Origin: Siphonodentalium dalli
Lineage: Eukaryota; Mollusca; Scaphopoda; Gadilida; Siphonodentaliidae
Length of the DNA stretch: 64,000 bases
Assembly (NCBI GenBank): GCA_032622095.1
Contig: CP136062.1
Span: 38,876,918-38,940,917, forward strand
Direction of reading: 5' to 3'
Numbering within the stretch: position 1 is the first letter of the stretch; each line of letters starts with the position of its first letter. Position numbers and translations under genes: made by a program. Shown here in pieces: positions 1 through 9,015 of this stretch. The notes beneath the pieces were generated by a model, which saw nothing but the letters and a program-made list of their open reading frames with translations, was not told where the DNA came from and made no database searches.

Positions 1-619
1 TTGTGACAGTTAGGAGCTTGCTCAACCTTTGGCTTGAGAAACATAGATATCAATGGGGGGGGGGGGGGTGTCACTCTTTTTAATTTCAACGCTGTACCTG
101 CATTATTTTTTGGCGCTATAATGAATATTTGCAATCCCAATTGAATTAATGTTATCACATGAGCTCGCTCTTAAATTATCAGAGAAATCTCAACAAGCCG
201 GTATCATCCTATAAAAGAATTCTGCATATTTTATTTTTGTTTTGGATGACCCTGTTTCCAAGAAATGACAGAAACAAATCAAGTATAAAATCGACCGGCT
301 CTAATCCACTTTTCGAAATGAATTATAACTCGTGAAAAACAGCAACATATATCAGACAAGAATTACTCATTTCGGCATCCATGAAAGAAGACATGTTTAT
401 GACTGGCCTGAAATTTCTTGATGGCAGTTCGTTTGATAATGGCTTATAACTACTCACTGGTGAAATTGACCTCTCGCGTGCAGGTGATTAATTTTGTCAA
501 TTATTGGTGTGGCCATGTAAAATGCATGTATTTTACATACAGACATTACATGCATGTGTGTATCCACCCGTAAGCTACGGTGTGGGTGCTTTTGAACAGA
601 TGGCTAAACTTGTAACCGA
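1..619. other. Presumed VMAT intron 2, no feature recognised
   Basis: This stretch lies downstream, in transcript order, of VMAT coding exon 2. I looked on the minus strand for the next expected VMAT exon, which would encode the conserved GLLFASK-like segment of TM2, and did not find it. A run of 14 G lies at 55-68. The rest is AT-rich sequence without recognisable coding or repeat structure. Confidence 0.5.
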
Positions 620-857
620 TTTAAAGGGGGACTGTGCACTAAATCAGGCTATGTTACCTATGTGTGGGACCACCTCTTCTTATATTCTACGGAATATATA
701 CAACGAATGAATGAATTTGAGCCACGGATGAGTTCTTCAGTCATAAATTCATTATAGATACCATGCTGTTTGCATCGTTCATGGAGCACTCGAATGTATT
801 TTGCATTAATACATGGTCCGATAAATGGCCGGATTTAGTATACAGTCCCCCTTTAAA
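620..857. mobile_element. TTTAAA-flanked MITE (family C), copy 1
   Basis: The ends are imperfect inverted repeats: AAAGGGGGACTGTGCACTAA on the left and the complement of AAAGGGGGACTGTATACTAA on the right, each next to TTTAAA. Related copies lie at 18905-19188, 42252-42604 and 57109-57444, and all carry an internal segment around ACAGAATATATGCAACAAAT. The element sits in the presumed VMAT intron 2, 67 bp past the proposed exon 2 splice donor. It has no coding capacity. Membership of the TTAA-targeting group is inferred from the flanks only. Confidence 0.7.
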
Positions 858-923
858 AAGCTGGCTACGAATGTGATCGATGCCTTGTGAGCCAATCGAG
901 GTAATTTGCGGCTTAATACTGAC

Positions 924-1132
924 CTGAAATCGCGACTCATTTCTACACCTCATAAGATTGAGATCCCTGCCGTAAAATGACACGCCCTTCCATAGGGCCC
1001 CCTGTAGATCCGGAGGGTAAGATGTCCGGTTGTAACAAACCTCTTCTATCACAGTCGCATTATCTGTATACGTTACATTCCTCTCACGATGTGGAAACTC
1101 TAGACTTTGTAGGAAGTTCGGTATTATTGGCA
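924..1132 (-). CDS. VMAT-like transporter, coding exon 2 (partial gene)
   Basis: The exon begins after a good acceptor (TTTATTCCAG, then TG) and completes a split Val codon with exon 1, giving the VMAT signature TTVVPIIPNFL at the end of TM1. It then encodes about 60 residues that look like the large first luminal loop of vesicular monoamine transporters. The loop has four N-glycosylation sequons (NVT, NAT, NRT, NES) and two cysteines (EEVC, MRC), one of which may form the loop disulfide known in VMAT2. The proposed donor is CAG/GTCAGT, with the exon ending at 924 in phase 0. In the family this protein exchanges luminal protons for cytosolic monoamines at synaptic and secretory vesicles. The loop sequence is poorly conserved in the family, so the 3' boundary is the least certain point. 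Later exons would lie left of base 1. The alternative VAChT is less likely because TM1 reads LLTTVVPIIP. Confidence 0.85.
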
Positions 1133-1154
1133 CTGGAATAAACGTGGTAAGTGA

Positions 1155-1316
1155 TACAGTAATGCTCTAAATAATCGACTCAATAACCACAGCAGAATTA
1201 TGGGTAACTTTTCAGGATTTAGTTGGAAATATGGCTTGTTGCCAGTCATCGGAAATTAATCACTTTTCAGGATTTAGTCGGAAATATGGATTGTTGCCAG
1301 TCATCGGAAATTCATC
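1155..1316. mobile_element. TA-flanked MITE (family B), single arm with internal duplication
   Basis: A TA dinucleotide is followed by CAGTAATGCTCTAA, the same end as the complete palindromic copies at 47113-47329 and 30885-31101. Only one arm is present. Its inner part, starting TTTTCAGGATTTAG, is duplicated in tandem with a 55-bp period (1207-1316). It lies inside VMAT intron 1, and its outer end is 22 bp from the exon 2 acceptor. Confidence 0.7.
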
Positions 1317-1512
1317 ACCATTTGAAAACGTCTGCCTCGGAATGTGCCCTTAGGGTAAGAGAAAATAGCTGAAATCATAGAAACATTTCCCCCGTTATGG
1401 CTCCCGGAATGCAATAGAATTCACACTATAGTTCTAGTTTCAATGGGAGGGGAATAAATGAACATCCATTGATAATAATATAATTTGTGCAGAAACTTGA
1501 GCGTAAAATTGA

Positions 1513-1665
1513 CGTCGGTAACTCAACAAAAACAACATATTCACAGTTTGTTACATCGCATAAGTTTAAAATACATTGTTTTTGAGCTTCCTCTTTCAAA
1601 TGGTATAATATGGCATATATTTTATATAATGTAATCTGGGGGTTCGAAAATTAAGTGGACTTTTA
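1513..1665. repeat. Dispersed repeat, copy 1 (pair with 14384-14537)
   Basis: About 150 bp starting ACTCAACAAAAACAACAT and ending GGGTTCGAAAATTAAGT recur in direct orientation at 14384-14537 with few changes. The segment lies within VMAT intron 1. No inverted ends or tail were recognised, so its class is unknown. Confidence 0.75.
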
Positions 1666-1671
1666 ATGTTG

Positions 1672-1734
1672 GTCCGTATCGGGTGTTTCCGCGTCCGTGT
1701 CGGGTGTTTCCGTGTCCGTATCGGGTGTTTCCGC
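1672..1734. repeat. 21-bp tandem repeat, three copies
   Basis: Three units built on GTCCGTATCGGGTGTTTCCG lie in VMAT intron 1, immediately inside the exon 1 splice donor (the array ends 4 bp from the donor hexamer). Minus-strand reading of the array produces the spurious NTRYGHG-type peptide that would extend exon 1 if the donor were ignored. Confidence 0.8.
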
Positions 1735-1743
1735 AATACTTAC

Positions 1744-1870
1744 CTACCGTTGTCAGCAGCATGTTGTCGAGGAATAGAGCTATAAAGACGATTACCAGAA
1801 CGAGGCGCCGTGAGTTCCGACATTTTATCCACGTGTCCTTTGCTTTTTGTATCCATACCACTGACGTCAT
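1744..1870 (-). CDS. VMAT-like transporter, coding exon 1 (N-terminus and TM1)
   Basis: The exon encodes 42 residues plus one base: a short basic cytosolic N-terminus with a CRNSRRLVLVIVF stretch, then TM1 with ALFLDNMLLTTV. Family members have the same order, and the TM1 aspartate (residue 35 here) corresponds to Asp33 of mammalian VMAT2, which contacts the substrate amine. The start ATG is at 1870-1868 and an in-frame TAA lies 15 bases upstream, so no longer ORF is possible in this exon. The donor is a consensus GTAAGT at 1743-1738, and joining G/TG to exon 2 preserves the frame. A TTTTCCAG acceptor-like site ends at about 1890, so the exon may begin there with a short 5' UTR, preceded by a separate non-coding first exon. 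I am confident of SLC18A family membership; VMAT over VAChT rests on TM1. Confidence 0.9.
1862..1869. promoter_or_regulatory. Perfect CRE octamer overlapping the VMAT start codon
   Basis: TGACGTCA, the full cAMP-response element palindrome, overlaps the initiator ATG on the minus strand (ATGACGTCA). CREs are known to act near promoters. Whether this one acts is unknown, because it lies in coding sequence and may be chance. Confidence 0.25.
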
Positions 1871-1889
1871 CTTCCCAAAGGCTTACAAC

Positions 1890-2391
1890 CTGGAAAATAT
1901 TTGAATGATGTTGACATACATTCATGTCATTGGGTATATTAGTGTATATTAACTACGACGATTGGTAATCTACTGACTCCCCACTTATGGAACTACCCCC
2001 CCCCCCCCACCCAACCACCAGTTTGGATAATTCCCCTTAGCAAAAACTCTGATCCGACATTATTTACAACGAACAAACAATCACGAAAAACACCAAATGT
2101 TATAGCTACCAAATCAAACATAACCCATATAGCAATAAACTCTGGGAGGAACTACACCAAGCACCATAAAATCACAAAAGGATGCATGTAAATATGTTCA
2201 CCTGTCATCTTGTAAACATTTCGCACGCTAAAGTGTCTGTATTAGGGGCTTCATAGGATGACAAAAGACATTGCTTAGTACGCCTATTTCCAGTATTTCA
2301 ACTTGCATTTTGTTACCTGATACCAACATATATTTATTCCTTTGTATCGCAGTACAAATAAATGCTCATACATGAAGAACACGCCTTGGAA
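1890..2391. other. VMAT upstream or 5' intron sequence, no feature recognised
   Basis: This is AT-rich DNA upstream of the first coding exon. It has a 14-C run at 1996-2009 and no clear core promoter. It may be promoter or an intron behind a non-coding first exon. Confidence 0.4.
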
Positions 2392-2500
2392 TAGTGTGTC
2401 TGACATTTGCAGAATGAGGTCCCCAGAGGGTTAATTTAATGATGTTATCACCCACGGCGGATTAATGTCACTAAATTCGCCCTCTCTGAACTTCATCCCG
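2392..2500. mobile_element. Palindromic element (family E), copy 1
   Basis: GTGTGTCTGACATTTGCAG leads into a palindrome GAATGAGGTCCCCAGAGGG ... CGCCCTCTCTGAACTTCATCC. The same outer and inner sequences recur at 51803-51892, 52120-52207 and 52509-52592. This copy has a decayed right arm. Confidence 0.7.
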
Positions 2501-2826
2501 ATTAGGCCCCAACTGCTATGGGAGCCCGAGGATTAGATTGAAGTTGCTCAGTTCAAGTGAGTAATGTTCACCCATTAGTCACCTTGATTAACATGCATTT
2601 TATCTTCTGAAAATTAGGGGATATAGAAGCAACAGAAAGTTGGAGGAATCTTGAGAGAGATGATTTATTAGCAAGAGTGCGTTATAAGTAAAATATATTT
2701 TTGCAGTTTACATGCAGAGTAATATGCCCAGTTGGGGGTCAGAGAGATATAGCAAAAAGTGGGTGCACTTTGGCTGGGGTCGGCATTGCCTCATTAGTGG
2801 CTGTCTTCCTGCCCACCCCATCATAT
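2501..2826. other. Intergenic, no feature recognised
   Basis: I see no coding, RNA or repeat feature here. The last part contains an ORF that runs into the adjacent MITE and is not supported as a gene. Confidence 0.4.
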
Positions 2827-3284
2827 GTGACCCGCCATATCAAATCCAGTCGTAAGTCGGGATTTTTTTTACCCTGTGCCAATGCATTCTCTTATATATG
2901 CGAGTCGACCATAGGTCGCCTCGCATATAAAAGAGAATGCATTGGCCTAATTTTTTTTTACAATTTTAATAATTTTATCTTGTATTCTTTAACAATTTTA
3001 TAATTTCACCCATACAGAGCCCCAGACAAACATGAGCAGACGACACTCTTCTATATGCTTCTATATAGGTGTGGGGCTCCCTGCAGGGTAATGGATGTTT
3101 TTTTATTTTATGTCCTAAAAATTGTAAGAAACATTTATTTTAAAAAAATGATAAAAAATTGTTAGGCCAATGCATTCTCTTATATATGCGAGGCGACCTA
3201 TGGTCGACTCGCATGTATAAGAGAATGCATTGGCACAGGTTACAAAAATCCCGACTTCCGACTGGATTTGATATGGCGGGTCAC
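2827..3284. mobile_element. Double-hairpin MITE with GTGACCCGCC ends, complete copy
   Basis: The outer inverted repeat of about 45 bp starts GTGACCCGCCATATCAAATC. Inside it, each side carries a large hairpin beginning GCCAATGCATTCTC, the same module as in the TTAA-flanked family at 6427-6826. The central ~200 bp is AT-rich and contains a unique core around GGGGCTCCCTGCAGGG. Truncated copies of this family lie at 32938-33250 and 63624-63880. There is no coding capacity. Confidence 0.8.
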
Positions 3285-3292
3285 AATTGTCC

Positions 3293-3415
3293 GATTGTTT
3301 CGAGGTTGGCACGGGGAATTGTCAACCCTTGGAAGTCAATATTCACCAAGGCCGCAGGACGAGGTGAATATTGACTTCCAAGGGAGGACAATTCCTCGTG
3401 TCAACTGAGAAACAA
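3293..3415. repeat. Fold-back palindrome with ~53-nt arms
   Basis: The left arm includes TTGGAAGTCAATATTCACC and the right arm its complement, separated by a 15-nt loop. Pairing continues outward with few mismatches to about 3293 and 3415. The palindrome directly adjoins the MITE ending at 3284. No similar arm sequence was seen elsewhere in the window. Confidence 0.8.
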
Positions 3416-3700
3416 TGCGACAAATGTTGTATTATATGAAACGCGCTTTGGTTGGACAAGACGTTATGACGTTGAACGTCGCTGGGAAAGCCTTATCTAT
3501 TTTCAGGTCTGATAATAAGCTTTGTTAACCCCTGAAGTATCTGACGTCACTAAGAACTGTTATTATCCTGTTGATTCATTAATGAGGTAAAAATCGTCAG
3601 ATATCTCGATTTTTTCGTTACGTTTTAACATAGGAATTGGGGAAAGAAACTTATGATCGTATAATAATATAGTTTGCAAGGGAAATCTTATATGAATCCA
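3416..3700. other. Intergenic, no feature recognised
   Basis: No gene or repeat structure was recognised here. Confidence 0.4.
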
Positions 3701-3852
3701 GTCGTCGTTGGAGGGTTATGGGTGTACAAATGTATGCATGTATCGTTGATTCTACGGGAATGTATATATTAATTAAGTCGTCGTTGGAGGGTTATGGTTG
3801 TAAACATGTATGCATGTACCGTTGATTCTGTGGGATTGTATATATGAATTCG
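3701..3852. repeat. 76-bp tandem duplication
   Basis: Two units starting GTCGTCGTTGGAGGGTTATG lie at 3701 and 3777 and share the internal GTATGCATGTA and GTTGATTCT segments, with about 85-90% identity by eye. Confidence 0.8.
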
Positions 3853-4478
3853 GTTGCCCATTCTCGTGTGCCGCAGTGCCTGATAGTGATGGAGATGTTG
3901 TTCCCATTAAATCGGCTCCATACTCCGCCTGTTGTGACTTATTTCCTGATTTTGTGACTTTTACCAAACTATCAAGTAATTTATTGAATGCATATTGATT
4001 TGTGTCAGGTGTCCATATAATAATAAAATTAGCCACAACAAAGACCGCGTTCTCGTTACTATAGTATAGTTAACACACATACGAATCTAGTGATGATTGA
4101 CGTCACTTTATTGCTGGGCGAAGCTGTGAAGAAATGAAACCGTTAAGTTTCACTAAATATAATTTTCGCAATCGCGATTTCAAGAGAATGCCACAATCTG
4201 CGGTTGGGAGTATAAGTGTATGTGTCGCGGTGTGAATATAGAAACCGGTTACTTCTCTGCACTAGATGCTCATATCTCATGGGCACAAACGCCAGACGCT
4301 TTTTGTGATAACGCCCATCCAATTACATATACAAGCAGTAAGCGTGTTAAGCAACGTCCAGCTCGGTTAGTCCTTCGATGTATGACCGGTTGCGGAGGTC
4401 CCGAGCACAAAATTGACCCTAGCCCCAGTGCAGGGATGTGGCTAGAGGGTCTCCGTTGGGGTGTCCACCTTGGGAAAT
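3853..4478. other. Intergenic, no feature recognised
   Basis: Plus-strand ORFs here (for example near 4220-4564) run into the poly-C repeat and have no recognisable domain, so I see no supported gene. Confidence 0.4.
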
Positions 4479-4617
4479 TCCAACTGCACCCCCCCCCCCC
4501 CTTGAGTCGGAATCACACCGACACAACTTTTTGCATAATTCCATTTGCACCCCCCCCCCCTTGAATCAGAATCACAGACCAAACACAAGTTTTGCATAAT
4601 TCCATTTGCACCCCCTT
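4479..4617. repeat. ~68-bp tandem repeat containing poly-C runs
   Basis: Three units of the form TTGCATAATTCCATTTGCAC followed by a C run and TTGA-TC-GAATCACA are visible. The C runs differ in length between units, as expected for replication slippage. Confidence 0.8.
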
Positions 4618-4786
4618 GCACATCAATCCTCATGCCTAATATCCTATGTATTCATAAACTATGTTATTCTATATACCCGGTATAAGAAGAAAATTCAGAT
4701 ACTCTAACCTGAGAATTGCATAAATCCTAACATCTAGTAGCCTACTCCAAACAAATGCACACGGCTACGGGTAAGACACCAGGACA

Positions 4787-5500
4787 TTGTGTCCGTCCAT
4801 GTTTGTTCAGCCCGTTGTGAGAAATTTGGAAAACTATACAAGAAAATCGCAAATCCTAGCATCTAGACTGGCCTCAACTGAAGCTTCCCTAGTGTTGGAA
4901 ATTTCAAACCTCATACTCCCTCTTAGGTTGGAAAATTCTCCAACTGATGACCATTTCAGTCCACAAGTTTGACTGAATGTACTAAACTATTGTTTTCAGT
5001 GTTAAACTAATTAGCAGTTTTGTATTGGTCACGGGGGAGGGACAGTGACACACCGGGCCGACCATGGTTCGGCCCGGTGTTCGAAAATTTTGAAATCTGA
5101 ACAAGAAAATCGCAAAATCCTAGCATCTAGACTAGCCTCAAGTCTTCTTAGGTTGGAAAATTTCCAAATGATGACAATGACAATGTTGACCAAATGTATG
5201 ACAATATTGTTTTCTTAAATTTAGTAGCAGTTTTGACTAGCCACGGAGGAGGATCAGGACACAAGCTTTCCAAGTGTTGGAAATTTCCAACCTGTCACCC
5301 CTCCCTAAGGTTGGAAAATTTCCAACTGATGACCATTTCAGTCCAAAATTTTGACAAAAAAATAGGAAAATATGCAAATATTGGTCCAAAAACAATTAAT
5401 TCCCCCCCCCCAATAAATTGTTTGAAAATCAAACGACAAGAACATTTTCAACCCATTGTTGGTGTGAAATGAAATTTCCAACTGTTGAAAAATTTGACCA
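4787..5500. repeat. Dispersed repeat rich in TTGGAAATTTCCAA palindromes (family P)
   Basis: Two related blocks (about 4787-5010 and 5085-5500) share CAACTGATGACCATTTCAGT and short palindromes such as TTGGAAATTTCCAA. Related sequence occurs at 24360-24540, 32466-32700 and 61868-61950. Between the blocks lies a 31-bp GC-rich palindrome (5050-5080, ACACCGGGCCGACCATGG and its mirror). No ends or coding sequence were recognised. Confidence 0.65.
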
Positions 5501-5618
5501 AAGTTGGGGGGGTGAGACACACCCCACACCCCCCTCTAGCCACATCCATGCCCCAGTGATCGGTTGTCGATTATGTACGCTGCTAACTTTTGGAGTGACT
5601 CCCGGACTTTTTTATCTC

Positions 5619-5620
<2 letters not shown>

Positions 5621-5665
<45 letters not shown>

Positions 5666-5753
5666 GTCCCCGAGTGGTCTACATGTATATATTCATTGAT
5701 CACATCCATTCATCAACGTCGAGCCACCTCATTAGCTCTCTATCTCTCTCCTT

Positions 5754-5786
<33 letters not shown>

Positions 5787-5790
5787 GGTC
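5621..5790. repeat. (CT)n microsatellites
   Basis: Two long CT runs (about 5621-5660 and 5745-5778) are separated by unique sequence. They create serine/leucine-rich ORFs on the plus strand that should not be taken as genes. Confidence 0.95.
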
Positions 5791-5914
5791 TTTCTGTCGC
5801 TCTCTCGTACTGTTACACTTGTGGCTCGTCCACCCTCGTGTGGCTGTGTCATTGTGCGACGTCTGTGTGAGGACTCGTTGGGATTTGATAAATCTAAAAA
5901 GAACTTGGGAGTGT

Positions 5915-6245
5915 TGTAGCGGTCGCGGTGTAAAGACTGCCCATGATGTCCAGGTCTCGTATGTACAGTCGTTGGGCGCTTGTAGCGCTCGCGGTGTAAA
6001 TACTGTCAATGATGGCTAGGTCTCTTATGTGCAGTCGTTGGGCGATTGTAGCGGTCGCGGTGTTAAAACTGTCCATGATACCTAGGTCTCTTATGTACAG
6101 TCGTTGGACGCTTGTAACGTTCGCGGTGTAAAGACTGTCCATGATGGCTAGGTTTCTTAGGTACAGTCGTTGGGCGATTGTAGCGGTCGCGTTGTTAAAA
6201 CTGTCCATGATGTCTAGATCTATTATGTACAGCCGTTGGACGCTT
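5915..6245. repeat. 66-bp tandem repeat, five copies
   Basis: Units contain TGTAGCGGTCGCGGTGT, a CTGTCCATGATG segment and TCTTATGTACAGTCGTTGG. Substitutions give about 85-90% identity between units. Because 66 is divisible by three, the minus strand stays open and gives a repetitive 104-residue ORF, which I regard as an artefact of the array. Confidence 0.9.
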
Positions 6246-6269
6246 TGTGTGATCGCCGAAGCTCAACAA

Positions 6270-6387
6270 CGTCGAGTTCGGTTATTCCTTGGATTTGGTG
6301 ATCGATACGTCGAGTTCGGTTATTCCTTGAATTTGGTGATCGATACGTCGAGTTCGGTTATTCCTTGGATTTGGTGATCGATTACGT
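6270..6387. repeat. 38-bp tandem repeat, three copies
   Basis: Three units of ACGTCGAGTTCGGTTATTCC followed by TTGGATTTGGTGATCGAT lie directly behind the 66-bp array. Confidence 0.9.
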
Positions 6388-6426
6388 CGATTTTCAAATA
6401 TCAGAAGTTTATTACTCCGTCCATTA

Positions 6427-6826
6427 TTAACCCTTTACCCAACAGAAGGGCCCTGTGCCAATGCATTCTCTTATATATGCGAGTCGACCATAGGTCGCCT
6501 CGCATATATAAGAGAATGCATTGGCTTAACACATTAAAAATTATAAAATTGTTAAAGAATGTAAGAAAAAATGGTAAAAAGTGTTAAAAAAAGATTTTTT
6601 TTAGGCCAATGCATTCTCTTATATATGCGAGGCGACCTATGGTCGACTCGCATATATAAGAGAATGCATTGGCACAGGGCATAACTGTAACTATCACAAT
6701 GTGGTCAAGGAGCCGGTTCCAATGATATCCATATTTGTATGGTTCTATTGAGACAGACCGAAGATATTTTAGGCTGTTGAAGCTTTATTTGGCCGGTTTT
6801 GGCCGGTTTGTTGGGTAATGGGTTAA
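6427..6826 (-). mobile_element. TTAA-flanked double-hairpin MITE (family A), complete copy
   Basis: TTAA at both ends is followed by CCCTTTACCCAACA inward on the left and its near-complement TGTTGGGTAATGGG on the right. Two 69-bp hairpins (6457-6525 and 6605-6673) start GCCAATGCATTCTCTTATAT and are reverse complements of each other around an AT-rich spacer. A unique ~150-bp subterminal segment with TTTGGCCGGTTTTGGCCGG lies on the right. TTAA target duplications and CCY-starting ends are known hallmarks of piggyBac-superfamily elements, so that assignment is an inference. The orientation given is relative to the copy at 10032-10422. Confidence 0.85.
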
Positions 6827-7978
6827 TGGAACTGGAGGATACACATAATAATATTACGTAATTAATTACGAAATAAACAACAGATACGTGTAAATATTAG
6901 GCCTATATATAAATACATACTTCTACGCCCAAACAAATGTGGTGAATATGGATTTGAAGTAGTACTAATATATCGTACAGATGGGTAACAGGCAAACGGT
7001 TTCCTATCGATGGTTTTGTCGGATGAGTGAGTGAGTTTGTGAGAGAGTTTGCGGGTGTACATGCATATGTACATATAAGTTCTCAGACTGATGCAGTATT
7101 TAAAAGTTCTTTGTAAAAATTGGCCAAATGCTCTAGCTCAGTCTTGTTCGTAGTGTTCAATGGTGTTGCTAATTGAGTGTGAATTGGAAACGTTTGGTAA
7201 TAGTTTTTAATATGAATCATGCGGGAAGAGTTTAATTCGCTTCAGGTGATATTGTAATGATTCTCATCATGCACCAGTATCTTCTGAGTCGCAGATATTG
7301 ACGACTGGTTGACTATTCCGGGCGCTGTTAACTTTTGGCGCGGGGCACCAGAATTCCTTACATATACCGAAGAAATGAAGACTTATATATATATAGACGA
7401 CAGAATATGTGTGTTCTTATGTGGAGGACGAACTCCGTCTTTATCAGTGCAACGCATTATGATAGTTTCCGGACGGACTTTTATCGAAGTGCCAATTTCA
7501 ATATCAACGGTGTGAACTCTCTTACTTATATGGTCAAACATTTATTTGATAACTTTCCACGACAGACTTCTGAATTCATGTGCCGTGCATTTAGAGAAAG
7601 AGAGACATTAATAACGACGTCGCGCAATTAATTAATAATTATATTTATTTTTAAATAGAGATAATAATAGTCCCTATGGGTCGGGTGTATTTATATATAT
7701 TCCACACCCATTGACGGGAGTCACATGTATTCAACGGAATCCCAGCCATTGAATACATATTAGTGTATACCTCTAGTGGAATACAAGCCGGAACAATTCG
7801 TGTTGACGTTGTCGCCAATAAAGATGACGTACATTACGTCGATCATCCGCTTCCGGTGATCCCCCCCATAGTTACTGGTTATTTGTCAGACTTAAATCAC
7901 AATAAGGTAGCTATCGTTACAATGAAGGTAACATTCATGGATTGAACTTAGCTGACTGAACGGTGTAGAATAAATACA
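6827..7978. other. Intergenic, no feature recognised
   Basis: I see AT-rich sequence with short ORFs of no recognisable family and short TA-rich runs, but no repeat family shared with the rest of the window. Confidence 0.4.
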
Positions 7979-8133
7979 GAACACAACTTGCATCATAATC
8001 TCGAATCTTTTATCGAACTCGTTGCGGACGGCGCAAAGTTATATTTCGCTCGGGCTACGCTCTCGCGAAATATATCATTGCGCCATCCGCAACTCATTCG
8101 ATAAAAAGAGTCTCGATTAAGATGCGCGTTGTG
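7979..8133. repeat. Fold-back palindrome with GCTCGGGCTACGCTCTCGC centre
   Basis: Long imperfect arms run from about 7979 to 8133: ACAACTTGCATCATAATCTC on the left faces GATTAAGATGCGCGTTGT on the right. The inner arms are separated by TTTCGCTCGGGCTACGCTC. The module order resembles the palindromes at 18328-18492 and 29969-30149, although the arm sequences differ. Confidence 0.75.
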
Positions 8134-8225
8134 GTCTGTCTAAATATATAATACAGTGTCACTATAATAAGCCGATATTCAATTCAAATCAATTCAAATA
8201 TACCGTTCGACTGAAATACCAGAGT

Positions 8226-8630
8226 CCCCTGTGCCAATGTATTCTCTTATATATGCGAGTCGACCATAGGTCGCATCGCATATATAAGAGAATACATTGG
8301 TCTAACAAATTTTATTTTATTTTTTTTGTTAAAAAAGTAAACATGAAAACAATATAAAATTGTTAAAGAATGTAAGAAAAAAATGATAAAAAACAAATGA
8401 CAAAATTGTTACAGAATATAAAGCAAAATTATAAAAACTGTAATAGAATGTAAGAAAAAATAGAAAAAAAAGGATAAAAATTGTAAAAATAAATGTAAGA
8501 AAAAAATGGTAAAAATTGTTTAATGAATGTAAGAAAATTTATAAAAAATGTTAGTCCAATGCATTTTTTTTATCTATGGAAGGTGACCTATGGTCGACTC
8601 GTAATATAAGAAAATGCATTGGCACATGGT
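8226..8630. mobile_element. Diverged double-hairpin MITE
   Basis: The left hairpin at about 8231-8300 is nearly intact (GCCAATGTATTCTCTTATAT). The right hairpin at 8554-8622 is degraded. The spacer is expanded by several AAAATTGTTAAAGAATGTAAG-like units. The outer ends do not match the TTAA family. This is an old copy. Confidence 0.75.
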
Positions 8631-9015
8631 CTTTAGTGTTGGGCCAGCGCAGCTCCCGTCACCAAAGGCTTAAATTGCCGACTGAGATACCAGAGGTCCC
8701 AATTCAGCACAAAGTTGGGGCATGGAACGTATTTCGGTCGTGACCTGGTATATGCGTCGTTGAGACACTCCGTATTGGAGACATTATAATGATGAATTGA
8801 TCTCCGATAACCCATGCTGTGTGTAGTAGCTGTGTCCTTCTCTCACTATTAAAGCCGAGCGCGAACTCGTCAAGCTTCTATTACTACAGAAGGAGATTCT
8901 TCCGGCTTTTTGTCGCGCATGAATATTTACAGTTTAAAGACATATAACGCGCTTATTTCACAATTAATATTTCAAAGTTTACGATCCAGCACAACCCAAT
9001 TTGAAGAAATCATAA
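8631..9015. other. Intergenic, no feature recognised
   Basis: No supported gene was found. A TTTAAAGACATATAA at about 8934 resembles the terminus of the ~375-bp family at 19224-19599, but the rest of that element is absent. Confidence 0.35.

Noticed and set aside
1622-1743. Extension of VMAT exon 1 through the NTRYGHG repeats
   Set aside because: A consensus donor GTAAGT at 1743-1738 and exact frame joining to exon 2 show that this is intron.
5564-6208. Ser/Leu-rich and repetitive ORFs on both strands
   Set aside because: They are products of the (CT)n runs and the 66-bp array.
6429-6450. Telomere-like TTAACCCTTTACCC strings
   Set aside because: They occur once at each MITE end, not in arrays, and serve as terminal inverted repeats.
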